A DNA stretch of 64,000 nt from Microlunatus speluncae (lineage in GTDB: Bacteria > Actinomycetota > Actinomycetes > Propionibacteriales > Propionibacteriaceae). The stretch lies in the NCBI RefSeq assembly GCF_009299835.1, contig NZ_VKCZ01000020.1, positions 124,001 to 188,000 on the forward strand. Direction: 5' to 3'. This document shows, in pieces, positions 23,792 to 32,193 of this stretch. The position numbers and the translations under genes were made by a program. The notes under the pieces are model-generated. The model was not told the DNA's origin. It did not search any database and saw nothing but the letters and a program-made list of their open reading frames with translations. How positions within the stretch are numbered: the stretch's first letter is position 1; every line of letters begins with the position of its first letter.

Positions 23792-23889
23792 GGTGTCCGT
23801 TCCCTGAGCCTGTCGAAGGGCAGGTCAGGGTTCCGGGTGATCAACTGATGATCTTGCTTGCCCTTCGACAAGCTCAGGGAACGGACACC
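23792..23889. repeat. Palindromic repeat, TTCGACAAGCTCAGG family, longest copy
   Basis: 31-bp arms (23792-23822 and 23859-23889) pair at 30 of 31 positions around a 36-bp loop. It lies exactly between structured elements A and B, so the whole 23.5-24.1 kb region is a nested palindrome. Confidence 0.85.
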
Positions 23890-23937
23890 TTCGTGATCAG
23901 CCATACGCTCGGCTTGGCAGTCGGCAAGATCAGGGTT

Positions 23938-24119
23938 CCGCTCGGCTGAGGCGGTAAAAAAGTGTGCGGGGGGCAAAGGGAGCGGGGAGGGTTGGGGGTC
24001 TGTGCGCTGGCGTGGCTGGGACTGGCGGGAGCACGCACACCCAGACCGCGGCAGCGGCACCCAACGTCCCGCGTGCGGATGGTAGCCAGCGCACAGACCC
24101 CCAACCTTCCCCGCGGCAG
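23938..24119 (+). ncRNA. Candidate structured element B
   Basis: On the plus strand: the lead-in shared with element A, a 30-bp stem (23982-24011 with 24085-24114) with one G-U pair, and a 73-base core sharing TGGCGGGAGCACGC, CCGCGGCAGCGGCAC and GCGGATGGT with element A. A small CCGC-GGCA-GCGG hairpin lies inside the core. It ends 8 bp before the stop of the convergent phosphoketolase gene. No promoter is identified with confidence. Confidence 0.6.
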
Positions 24120-24127
24120 TTCCCCTC

Positions 24128-26494
24128 CTAGGAGCCAGGGCGAGTCCAGGACCAGTTCTTGATCTCTGGCAGATCTTCCAGCTGATCAACGACGTAGCGC
24201 TCGTGCTCGGCTAGCTTCTCTTCGCACCAGGCCAGCAACTCCGACGCCCCCGGAGGCGTACGGCGGGCGTTGTTGATGGCGTCCATGACCAGGTGGTAGC
24301 GGGAGGCGCGGTTGCGGACGGTCATGTCGAACGGGGTGGTCGTGGTGCCTTGCTCGATGAAGCCGCGGACGTGGAAGCGGTCGGCGTCGGGGCGACCGTG
24401 GACCAACTGGTGGATCGCGCCGGGGAAGCCGTGGAAGGAGAAGACGACGTCGACGTGGTCGGTGAACAGCTCGCGGAAGTAGGTGTCGGAGAGGCCGTGG
24501 GGGTGATCACGGCGGCGGGGCAGGGCCATCAGGTCGACGATGTTGACCACCCGGATCCGCAGCTGCGGCATCCGGCTGGTCAGGATCTCGGCCGCGGCGA
24601 TCGTCTCCATCGTGACGACGTCGCCGGCGCAGGCCAGGACCACGTCCGGGTCGGCGGTGCCGTCGTCGTTGCCGGCCCAGGGCCAGATGCCGCCACCCCG
24701 GTCGGTGTGCTTGATCGCCTCGTCCAGGGTGAGCCATTGCTGCTGCGGCTGCTTGTCGATCACGATCAGGTTGACGCAGGACCGCGACGTGAAGCAGTGC
24801 TCGGCGACCCGGAGCAGGGTGTTGGCGTCCGGCGGCAGATAGACCCGAGACACGTCACCGCGGTGGGTGATCACGTTCTGGATCAGGCCGGGGCCCTGGT
24901 GGGAGAAGCCGTTGTGATCATTGCGCCAGCAGGTCGAGGTGAGCAGGATGTTGAGGCTGGGCACCTTGGCCCGCCAGGTCAGATGGTTGGCCTCCTCCAA
25001 CCACTTGCCGTGCTGCACGGTCTGCGACGCGCTGACCATCGCGAACGCCTCGTAGCTGGCGAACAGCCCGTGCCGGCCGGTCAGCGTGTACCCCTCGAGC
25101 CAGCCGTGGCAGTTGTGCTCGCTGAGCACCTCCATCACCCGGCCGGTGGCGGAGAGCTTGACGTCGTCGTCGGTCGTCCGCTCCAGGAAAGTCCGGTCGG
25201 ACACGTCGAACACCGCGCCCAGCCGGTTGCTGTTCACCTCGTCCGGGCAGAACAGCCGGAACCGGTCCGGGTTGCGCCGATAGAGCTCGGCCATCAGCTC
25301 GCCGAGCCGTCGGGTCGACTCGACGGCCGTACCGAACTCGTCCGCGGTGACCGCGAAGTCGGAGAGGTCGGGCAGCTCGAGATCACGGGTGAGCAGGCCG
25401 CCGTTGGCGTGCGGCGAGGCGCTCATCCGGCGCGGCCCGGACGGGTTCGCGGCCAGCACGTCGGCCACGGGGCCGCCGGCGGCATCGAACAACTCCTCCG
25501 GCCGGTACGACCGCAGCCACGCCTCCAGCAGCCGGCGGTGATCGGCGTTCTCCCGGACCCCGGAGAGCGGCACCTGATGCGCCCGCCAGGTGCCCTCGAT
25601 CTGTTCGCCGTCGACGACGTCGGGGCCGGTCCAGCCCTTCGGGGTGCGGAGCACGATCATCGGCCAGTGTGGTCGCTCCGACACCGTGCCGGCGGACCGG
25701 GCCTGCTGCTGGATCTCGGTGATCATGGCGTACGCCTCGGCCAGCGCCGCGGCGAACCGGTGATGCATGCCGGGAAGATCATCTCCGGTCACTTCCAGCA
25801 CCCGGTAGCCGTGACCCTCGAGCAGTGACCGTACCTCCGCCGGGTCCTTCCGGCCGAGCACGGTCGGGCCGGCGATCTTGGCGCCGTTGAGATGCAGGAT
25901 CGGCAACACGGCCCCGTCGTGCACCGGGTTGAGGAAGGAGATGCCCTTCCAGGATCCCTCCAGCGGACCGGTCTCGGCCTCGCCGTCGCCGACCACGGCG
26001 ATGGTCAGCAGGTCCGGATTGTCGAAGACGCTGCCGAACGCGTGCATCAGCACGTAGCCGAGCTCGCCGCCCTCGTGGATCGAGCCCGGCGTGGTCACCG
26101 AAACGTGGCTCGGGATGCCGCCGGGAGAGGAGAACTGCCGAAACAGTCGGCGCAGGCCGGACTCGTCCCGGGTCACCTCGGGGAACACCTCGCCGTAGGT
26201 GCCTTCGAGCCAGCCGGCGGCGACCAGTGCCGGCCCGCCGTGGCCGGGCCCGGTGAGGTAGATGCAGGACTGGTCGGACTCGCGGATCAGCCGGGACACG
26301 TGGGCGTAGCTGAAGGAGAGCCCGGGACTCGTGCCCCAGTGCCCGAGCAGCCGGGGCTTGATCTGCTCCGGCGTCAGCGGCTCGCGCAGCAGCGGATTGT
26401 CCTGCAGATAGATCTGGCCGACCGTCAGGTAGTTGGCCGCGCGCCACCAGGCGTCGATCGTGCGGAGCTCGTCGTCGGGCAGTTGATAGGTCAT
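24128..26494 (-). CDS. xfp: Xylulose-5-phosphate/fructose-6-phosphate phosphoketolase
   Basis: 788 aa, the usual family length. It starts MTYQLPDDELRTIDAWWRAANYL behind GAGGGG. Family signatures are LTGPGHGGPALVAAGWLEGTY (N-terminal signature), GDGEAETGPLEGSWKG (thiamine diphosphate/Mg binding) and the C-terminal SFHGFPGAIHQLVHGRP. With inorganic phosphate, the enzyme splits xylulose-5-P or fructose-6-P into acetyl-P plus glyceraldehyde-3-P or erythrose-4-P, a bypass of glycolysis for pentoses. An acetate kinase or phosphotransacetylase gene is not adjacent. It is divergent from the RNA ligase-like gene. Confidence 0.96.
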   Translation of the reverse strand: MTYQLPDDELRTIDAWWRAANYLTVGQIYLQDNPLLREPLTPEQIKPRLLGHWGTSPGLSFSYAHVSRLIRESDQSCIYLTGPGHGGPALVAAGWLEGTYGEVFPEVTRDESGLRRLFRQFSSPGGIPSHVSVTTPGSIHEGGELGYVLMHAFGSVFDNPDLLTIAVVGDGEAETGPLEGSWKGISFLNPVHDGAVLPILHLNGAKIAGPTVLGRKDPAEVRSLLEGHGYRVLEVTGDDLPGMHHRFAAALAEAYAMITEIQQQARSAGTVSERPHWPMIVLRTPKGWTGPDVVDGEQIEGTWRAHQVPLSGVRENADHRRLLEAWLRSYRPEELFDAAGGPVADVLAANPSGPRRMSASPHANGGLLTRDLELPDLSDFAVTADEFGTAVESTRRLGELMAELYRRNPDRFRLFCPDEVNSNRLGAVFDVSDRTFLERTTDDDVKLSATGRVMEVLSEHNCHGWLEGYTLTGRHGLFASYEAFAMVSASQTVQHGKWLEEANHLTWRAKVPSLNILLTSTCWRNDHNGFSHQGPGLIQNVITHRGDVSRVYLPPDANTLLRVAEHCFTSRSCVNLIVIDKQPQQQWLTLDEAIKHTDRGGGIWPWAGNDDGTADPDVVLACAGDVVTMETIAAAEILTSRMPQLRIRVVNIVDLMALPRRRDHPHGLSDTYFRELFTDHVDVVFSFHGFPGAIHQLVHGRPDADRFHVRGFIEQGTTTTPFDMTVRNRASRYHLVMDAINNARRTPPGASELLAWCEEKLAEHERYVVDQLEDLPEIKNWSWTRPGS

Positions 26495-26564
26495 CTGTTC
26501 CCCTCGTCGTGATCCGAGTGGCTTCCACCGTAGGTACCCGGCCGGTGCGCTGGCTACACCCTCA

Positions 26565-26570
26565 TAGGGT
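26565..26570 (+). promoter_or_regulatory. Leaderless -10 box before the RNA ligase-like gene
   Basis: TAGGGT lies six bases before the ATG at 26577, the spacing expected when transcription starts at the start codon. No ribosome site is present, which fits leaderless translation. Confidence 0.6.
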
Positions 26571-26576
26571 CGGACC

Positions 26577-27119
26577 ATGGCCTCCCGACGGATGATCGCG
26601 ATCGAGTTGTTCTTCGATCCGCCGACCGATCGCGCCGTCCGCGACGTCTGGGCGGCGCTCGATCGGGCTGGAATCGGATCGTTGGCGACGACGCACAGCC
26701 GGCAGCACCCGCACCTGACGCTGGCCGTGACCGACGAGCCGCCGCCGATGATCATCGATCGGCTCGGAGCCGAGCTGCCCGCCCTGCCGCGGATCGGACT
26801 CGACGCGGCCGGCTGCTTCCCGGGCCGGGGCGGCGTCGTCTTCCTCGCCGTCCGGGCGACCCCCGAGCTGCTCGCCTACCACCAGGCGTTGCACACGATC
26901 CTGGACGAGTACGAACCGCGGCAGGTTGATCAACTCCGGCCGGGCCGCTTCTTCCCCCACTGCACGGTGGCCAAGGGTCTCGACGAGGATCGGATCGGCC
27001 CGGCCGTGGCGGTGGCGCGCGGCCTGGTGCCGATCAGCGGGGCGGCAACGTCGATCAACGCGGTCGTGGTCGGCAGTGGCGAGATCACGTCGATCGATCG
27101 GCCGCGGCCCGCCCGTTGA
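26577..27119 (+). CDS. 2'-5' RNA ligase family (2H phosphoesterase) protein
   Basis: 180 aa with the two HxTx motifs of the 2H superfamily: HPHLTLAV (HLTL, about residue 46) and FPHCTVAKG (HCTV, about residue 130). Members act as 2',3'-cyclic phosphodiesterases or RNA ligases on RNA ends; the substrate is not known. A -10 box six bases before the ATG suggests a leaderless mRNA. The 3' end overlaps the convergent membrane-protein gene by 35 bp. Confidence 0.88.
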   Translation: MASRRMIAIELFFDPPTDRAVRDVWAALDRAGIGSLATTHSRQHPHLTLAVTDEPPPMIIDRLGAELPALPRIGLDAAGCFPGRGGVVFLAVRATPELLAYHQALHTILDEYEPRQVDQLRPGRFFPHCTVAKGLDEDRIGPAVAVARGLVPISGAATSINAVVVGSGEITSIDRPRPAR

Positions 27120-28158
27120 TCAACCAGCGGACCGTGCCCGGCAGCGCCAGCGAGACCCAGAGCAGCAGCAGGGATCCGGCGGCGATGATCATGATCGGGG
27201 TGATGATCACCGGATACCAGGCCGCCTCCAGCCGCTGGCCGACGAGCCGCAGCGGCGCCTTCCAGCCGGCCGGGTTGATCAACAGACAGACGTAGAGGAC
27301 GATCGGCCAGGCGCCGGCGACCAGGCCGGTGGCGATGGCCCCGAAGGTGCTCCGGCCGCCGCGGTGGAAGGTCCGGGCCAGCAGCGCCGAGACGACGACG
27401 CCGGCGATCAGCAGGCCGGCCAGGGTGAGCAGCCGGAACAGTGCCTGGTTGAGGAATTGCCGCAGCGAGTACGGTTCCGGCCGCATCGCCCCGGCCCGGC
27501 CGACCAGGTCACCGAAGGCCACACCGTTGACCGTCAAGATCACGAGCCCGGCGCCGGTGAGGGTGACCAGGCCGATGGCGGCGAGCAGCGCCGGCCGGGG
27601 CCGGGTCGTGATCGGTGCGCTGCGACTGCGTACCTCCGCCGTGGCCGACGGGCCGCCGGCCAGGACGACGACCGCGATCCGGGCCGCGACGATCAGCACC
27701 AGCAGCATCGCTCGGACGTATTGGTAGCCCAGCGGCCCCGGCGCGATCTCCGGCATCCCCGCGTCGCCACCGCCGAAGGTGATCACCCAGAGCGGGTTGG
27801 CCCAGGCCGTCCCGGCCAGGAACAGCAGGTTGGCCGTCGTGGTCAGGCCGAGCACCAGGAACGCCGGGCCGGCGCTGGTGGACAGCCGGCGCACGATCAA
27901 TCGGTCGGCGAGCGTCAGGACCGCGGCGCCCACGATCGCGAACGCCAGCGGGCCGAAGGAGATCGGGACCATCGGGAGGTCGTTCGGGGTGTCCAGCAGA
28001 CTCATCCCCGGGAAGGCCATCGACTCGCCGAACATGGCGACCAGGCCGACCGCCGCCGTGTCGTTGATCAACAGCGCCAGCCAGAGGACGGGCATCCACC
28101 GGAGCAGTCGGACGGACGGGCCGAGCCGGGGCGGCAGCGGCCGGTCGACAGCGATCAT
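27085..28158 (-). CDS. Polytopic membrane protein of unknown function
   Basis: 357 aa from the ATG at 28158 (MIAVDRPLPPRLGP). At least eight hydrophobic segments are visible, for example WMPVLWLALLINDTAAVGL, FAIVGAAVLTLADRL and VILTVNGVAFGDLVG. No signature of a transporter family or enzyme is recognised. It is divergent from the LLM oxidoreductase gene (66 bp between starts) and overlaps the convergent RNA ligase-like gene at its end. The C-terminus is a basic cytoplasmic tail. Confidence 0.75.
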   Translation of the reverse strand: MIAVDRPLPPRLGPSVRLLRWMPVLWLALLINDTAAVGLVAMFGESMAFPGMSLLDTPNDLPMVPISFGPLAFAIVGAAVLTLADRLIVRRLSTSAGPAFLVLGLTTTANLLFLAGTAWANPLWVITFGGGDAGMPEIAPGPLGYQYVRAMLLVLIVAARIAVVVLAGGPSATAEVRSRSAPITTRPRPALLAAIGLVTLTGAGLVILTVNGVAFGDLVGRAGAMRPEPYSLRQFLNQALFRLLTLAGLLIAGVVVSALLARTFHRGGRSTFGAIATGLVAGAWPIVLYVCLLINPAGWKAPLRLVGQRLEAAWYPVIITPIMIIAAGSLLLLWVSLALPGTVRWLINGRAAADRST

Positions 28159-28187
28159 CCTGCCCAGAGTAGTGATCAAAGGTGCAC

Positions 28188-28218
28188 TTGCCTTCGAGTG
28201 CGGTCTAAGGTCTAGCTT
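28188..28218 (+). promoter_or_regulatory. Putative leaderless promoter of the LLM oxidoreductase gene
   Basis: TTGCCT (28188-28193), 19-bp spacer, TAGCTT (28213-28218), then six bases to the ATG at 28225. The -10 position relative to the ATG indicates a leaderless transcript; the -35 assignment is weaker. Confidence 0.45.
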
Positions 28219-28224
28219 CGAAAC

Positions 28225-29220
28225 ATGACCCGAACCCGACGCATCCGACTGGGCTACCAGATCCCCAACTTCACCTATCCCGGCGGCCCGGAACAGATCT
28301 TCAACACCGTGGCCGCGCAGGCCCAGGAGGCCGAGGCCGCCGGTTTCGACACGGTGCTGGTGATGGATCACTTCTATCAGTTGCCCATGATCGGCAAGCC
28401 CGAGGAGCCGATGCTGGAGGCGTACACCACGCTCGGCGCGCTCTCCGCGGTCACCGACCGGATCCAGCTGTCCACGCTGGTGACCGGCAACACGTACCGC
28501 AATCCGGCCCTGCTGGCGAAGACGGTCACCACCCTCGACGTGATCAGCGGCGGCCGGGCGGTGCTGGCGATCGGCGCCGGCTGGTACGAGCTCGAGCATG
28601 ATCAGATGGGCTACGAGTTCGGCACCTTCACCGACCGGTTCGAGCGGCTCGGTGAGGCGCTGGACATCATCGAGCCGATGCTGCGCGGTCGCACTCCCGA
28701 TCATGACGGCCGTTGGTACCAGGCCCACGGAACCCTGAACCAGCCGCAGCTGCGGACCGATCTGCCGATCATGCTCGGCGGCAGCGGCGAGAAGAAGACC
28801 TTCGGCCTGGCCGCTCGCTATGCCGATCACCTGAACATCAACACATCACCGGGCGAGATCCCGCGCAAGCTGGACGCGTTGGCCCAGCGGTGCGAGGAAG
28901 TGGGCCGGGACCGGTCCGACCTGGAGACCAGCTTCCTGGCCACGGTGATCATGGACGAGAACGGCGATGAGGCCCGACGGATGTTGCGCCGGCACCTGGC
29001 CAGGACCGGGATCGATCTCGACACGATGCCCGACGAGGCCCGCCACCAGCTGACCGACCGCCTCTTCGTCGGCACCCCCGACGACGTGGCCGATCAGCTG
29101 CAGCGCCAGGTGATCGAGGCCGGCATCGACGGCGTGATCATCAACCTGGTGCCCAACGGGCATCTCCCGGGCACCGTCGAGCTGGCAGGCAAGGCACTCT
29201 CGCCGCTCGTCGCCGGCTGA
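28225..29220 (+). CDS. LLM-class (F420-dependent type) oxidoreductase
   Basis: 331 aa with the bacterial luciferase-like TIM barrel: TVLVMDHFYQLP near the start, LSTLVTGNTYRNPALLAKTVTTLD (the non-prolyl cis-peptide region) and RAVLAIGAGWYELEHDQMGYEF. These features are typical of actinobacterial F420-dependent oxidoreductases, though FMN cannot be excluded. It would catalyse hydride transfer to an unknown substrate in the cytoplasm. It ends 3 bp before the convergent SDR gene. Confidence 0.92.
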   Translation: MTRTRRIRLGYQIPNFTYPGGPEQIFNTVAAQAQEAEAAGFDTVLVMDHFYQLPMIGKPEEPMLEAYTTLGALSAVTDRIQLSTLVTGNTYRNPALLAKTVTTLDVISGGRAVLAIGAGWYELEHDQMGYEFGTFTDRFERLGEALDIIEPMLRGRTPDHDGRWYQAHGTLNQPQLRTDLPIMLGGSGEKKTFGLAARYADHLNINTSPGEIPRKLDALAQRCEEVGRDRSDLETSFLATVIMDENGDEARRMLRRHLARTGIDLDTMPDEARHQLTDRLFVGTPDDVADQLQRQVIEAGIDGVIINLVPNGHLPGTVELAGKALSPLVAG

Positions 29221-29223
29221 GCG

Positions 29224-30003
29224 TCAGCGGGCCGCGCCGGACCTGGTCGACGCCTGGGCGCTGAGGAACTCGTCCCAGGACCGGCCGCTCCGTACCGGAT
29301 CGGCCGCCAGGTTGACCCCGGCCCGGTAGGCCCGGCCGACCTTGCCGGCGAGCGGCACGGGCAGGATCGGCCGCCGCTTGCCCTGCGCCGCCAGGTAGCC
29401 GCGGACCAGGTCGGCCATCGGGTAGACCCGCGGCCCGGCCAGCTCGTCGACCACCCCGGCCGGCGTGCCGAGCGCCAGTTCGGCGATCCGGGCCGCCACC
29501 GCGGCCGAGTCGACCGGCTCGAATCGCAGGTCCCGCGGCGCGGGGACGACCGGCAGCCGGGCCATCGCCCGGACCGCGGTCAACGTCAGCTCGTGGAACT
29601 GCGCGGCCCGCAGGATCGTGTGCGGCACCCCGGACTCGGCGATGGCCCGCTCTGCGCCGGCCTTGGCCCGGAAATAGCCGAGCGGCATTCGCGCGGCACC
29701 GATCACCGAGATGTGCACCAGGTGCCGCACTCCGGCCGCCGCGGCCGCCCGGACCAGGTGCCGGGCCGCGATGTCGTCGCCCTTCGGCCCGCCGGCCAGA
29801 TGCACCACGGTCTCGATCCCGGCCACCGCTGTCTCGATCCCGGTCCCGGCGATCAGGTCGCCGGTGACGTACTCGATCGCGGTGGTGTCGGCATGCTCAC
29901 GCCGGCTGAGCAGCCGAACCCGGTGCCCGGCCCCGATCAGCAGCGGCGCGACCTGCCGGCCGAGAGTGCCGGTGCCGCCGGTGAGCAGAATGGGTGCTGA
30001 CAT
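29224..30003 (-). CDS. NAD(P)-binding atypical SDR (epimerase/NmrA-like), ECF41 partner
   Basis: 259 aa. ILLTGGTGTLGRQVAPLLIGAG is the atypical SDR nucleotide motif (GxxGxxG), followed by LLSRREH and VVHLAGGPKG. NmrA-like members reduce or sense NAD(P) or small ketones. It is divergent from an ECF41-type sigma factor gene; ECF41 sigma factors are usually linked to a carboxymuconolactone decarboxylase, oxidoreductase or epimerase gene which they transcribe, and a matching promoter lies upstream (30106-30132). It is therefore the probable sole local target of that sigma factor. Confidence 0.9.
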   Translation of the reverse strand: MSAPILLTGGTGTLGRQVAPLLIGAGHRVRLLSRREHADTTAIEYVTGDLIAGTGIETAVAGIETVVHLAGGPKGDDIAARHLVRAAAAAGVRHLVHISVIGAARMPLGYFRAKAGAERAIAESGVPHTILRAAQFHELTLTAVRAMARLPVVPAPRDLRFEPVDSAAVAARIAELALGTPAGVVDELAGPRVYPMADLVRGYLAAQGKRRPILPVPLAGKVGRAYRAGVNLAADPVRSGRSWDEFLSAQASTRSGAAR

Positions 30004-30105
30004 GATGAGATTCCCTTCGCTGTTTGCCCCGGTCCGGGCGCTGTGTACTCTGTCCGGCCGGGCCGATTCGGTCGGTTCGTCCGGTGTTTGCCCTTCAACT
30101 TCGAT

Positions 30106-30132
30106 GACAACCGGCGATCGAGGAATGTGACG
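30106..30132 (-). promoter_or_regulatory. Predicted ECF41-type promoter of the SDR gene
   Basis: On the minus strand, CGTCACA (30132-30126), a 16-base spacer and TGTC (30109-30106). The published ECF41 consensus is TGTCACA, 16 bases, CGTC, so each element differs by one base. The -35 lies three bases from the start codon of the divergent sigma gene. Confidence 0.65.
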
Positions 30133-30134
30133 GC

Positions 30135-31052
30135 GTGACTGACGACGACTGGCTGGCCGGGCAGTTCGAGGGCCAGCGGACCCGGCTGCGGGCGGTGGCG
30201 TACCGGATGCTGGGCTCGATCAGCGAGGCCGACGACGCCGTCCAGGAGGCCTGGCTGCGGGTCAGCCGGGCCGGCGTGGACGGGGTGGACAACCTGGCCG
30301 GCTGGCTGACCACCGTCGTCGCCCGGGTCAGCCTGAACCTGCTGAAGGCGCGGGATCGGCGGCGGGAGGAGTCGATCGAGCTCCGGGTGCCCGACCCGAT
30401 CCTCAGCCCGGAGTCCGGGGTCGACCCGGAGCAGCAGGCGGTGCTGGCCGATTCGGTCGGGTTGGCGCTGATGGTCGTGCTGGAGACGCTGACGCCGGCG
30501 GAACGAGTGGCGTTCGTGCTGCACGACCTGTTTGCGGTGTCCTTCGACGACATCGCGCCGTTGCTCGACCGGACGCCGGCCGCGACCCGTCAGTTGGCCA
30601 GCCGGGCCCGGCGCCGGGTGCAGGGCCAGGCTCCGGTCGGCGACCCCGAGACCGTACGGCAGCGGGCGGCGGTCGACGCGTTCCTGGCCGCGGCCCGCGA
30701 CGGCGACTTCGACGCCCTGGTCGCGGTGCTCGATCCGGACGTGGTGCTGCGGGCCGACGGCGGTCGGGCCCGGGAGCGGTTCACGATGACGATCAGCGGA
30801 GCCCGTACGGTCGCGTCACAGGCCCAGCTGGCGCAGAAGCTGGCGCCGTTCGCCCGGCCGGTGTTGATCAACGGAGCGGCCGGCGTGATCACCATCGCCG
30901 GCGACCGGGTGTTGTCGATCATGGCCTTCACCGTGGTGCACGACAAGATCGCCACGATCGACGTCCTCTACGATCCGGACCGGCTGGAGAAACTGAAGAT
31001 CCCCCGGCTTCCGCCGACAGAGTCGACGGACACCGGGGGCATCAGCCGGTGA
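30135..31052 (+). CDS. ECF41-type RNA polymerase sigma factor (SigJ-like)
   Basis: 305 aa from a GTG with GAGGAA upstream. Sigma region 2 is FEGQRTRLRAVAYRMLGSISEADDAVQEAWLR and region 4 is TLTPAERVAFVLHDLFAVSFDDIAPLLDRTPAATRQLASRARRR (residues ~115-165). A C-terminal SnoaL-like domain of about 130 residues (DGDFDALVAVLDPDVVLRADGG) replaces an anti-sigma factor and modulates activity in ECF41 proteins. The divergent SDR gene and matching promoter complete the ECF41 arrangement. The inducing signal is unknown. Confidence 0.94.
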   Translation: MTDDDWLAGQFEGQRTRLRAVAYRMLGSISEADDAVQEAWLRVSRAGVDGVDNLAGWLTTVVARVSLNLLKARDRRREESIELRVPDPILSPESGVDPEQQAVLADSVGLALMVVLETLTPAERVAFVLHDLFAVSFDDIAPLLDRTPAATRQLASRARRRVQGQAPVGDPETVRQRAAVDAFLAAARDGDFDALVAVLDPDVVLRADGGRARERFTMTISGARTVASQAQLAQKLAPFARPVLINGAAGVITIAGDRVLSIMAFTVVHDKIATIDVLYDPDRLEKLKIPRLPPTESTDTGGISR

Positions 31053-31053
31053 G

Positions 31054-32193
31054 CTACATGATCTTGGCGACCGCCGGGATCCGGCGGAGCAGGCTCGCCA
31101 CCAGCCAGCAGGCCGGGACGGACAAGATCAGCAGCAGGGCGAACTTGACGATCGCCGGGGCGACCAGGCCCTGCATCGCCACCGCGATGGCGACCAGGAC
31201 GACCGGGTGGATCACGTACACGGTGAAGGCGTTCGCCGCGGCGAACCTGCGGATCGGCCCGGTGCCCGGCGCGACGCGGCGGAACAACATCAACAACGCG
31301 ACGCTGATCCCGACGCCGAGGATGGCCATGGCGACGCCGCCGCCGGCCGCGGCGACCGCCGGGTCACCGGACATCAGCATCGGGCCGAACACCAGCACCG
31401 CCAGCACCGACAGGCCGAGGCCGACCCAGCCGAGCGAGCCGGGCATCCGCTCCAGCCACCGCCGCCGGGCGGCGAGCACGCCGGCCGCGAACATCAGTGC
31501 GTACTGCGGCAGGAAGGCCGGGCTGGGCAGCCCGATCACCGGCCAGTAGGTGCCGTCCGGCACGAACTGCCGCCACACCGCCAGCAGCACGCCCATGATC
31601 ACCATCAGACCGACCAGGACGCCGAACGCGACCCACCAGCCGAGCTTGCGATCCGTGTCGTACGGCTTCGGAGTGCCGCCGCGGAGGGCCCGGAACCCGG
31701 CGTAGATCAGGGTGAAGACGAGCAGCACCTCGAGGAACCAGGTGGGCCCCGGATCCCAGCTGAGGAAGTAGAAGATCGGGAACGGCGGCAGGTCCGGCGT
31801 GGTCAGGTAGGCGTGCAGATTGGCCAGCGGCCGGAGCAACAGGATGAAGCCCAGCAGCGGCAGGCCGAGCCGGATCAGCCGGTCCCGGCTGAACGAGCCC
31901 GGGCCCTTGCGATCGATCGACCGCGGGATGAAGTAGCCGGAGATGAAGAAGAACAGCCCCATGAAGAAGCTCTGGTTGATGATTACCAGGAGGTCCAGCG
32001 CCGAGGCGGACGGATCGTGCGGCGTCTCGTTGTAGAACCAGACCGGGATGTTGCCGTACGTCACGCCGCAGTGGTGGGCCAGGACCAGGATGGTCAGGGC
32101 GACTCGCAGCGTGTCGATCCAGTAGACGCGGCTGCCGGCCGGCCGACTGACCGGGTCGGCCGCGGCGGCGGTGCGGGTGGGGACGGGATTCAT
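31054..32193 (-). CDS. Acyltransferase family 3 membrane protein
   Basis: 379 aa with about ten membrane helices. It begins with a soluble ~20-residue stretch, then RVYWIDTLRVALTILVLAHH, the family motif with Arg and His in helix 1, followed by FISGYFIPRSIDRKGPGSF. Such enzymes O-acylate surface sugars, antibiotics or lipids across the membrane. It overlaps the TetR gene by 4 bp and is probably controlled by it. The acceptor is unknown. Confidence 0.9.
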   Translation of the reverse strand: MNPVPTRTAAAADPVSRPAGSRVYWIDTLRVALTILVLAHHCGVTYGNIPVWFYNETPHDPSASALDLLVIINQSFFMGLFFFISGYFIPRSIDRKGPGSFSRDRLIRLGLPLLGFILLLRPLANLHAYLTTPDLPPFPIFYFLSWDPGPTWFLEVLLVFTLIYAGFRALRGGTPKPYDTDRKLGWWVAFGVLVGLMVIMGVLLAVWRQFVPDGTYWPVIGLPSPAFLPQYALMFAAGVLAARRRWLERMPGSLGWVGLGLSVLAVLVFGPMLMSGDPAVAAAGGGVAMAILGVGISVALLMLFRRVAPGTGPIRRFAAANAFTVYVIHPVVLVAIAVAMQGLVAPAIVKFALLLILSVPACWLVASLLRRIPAVAKIM

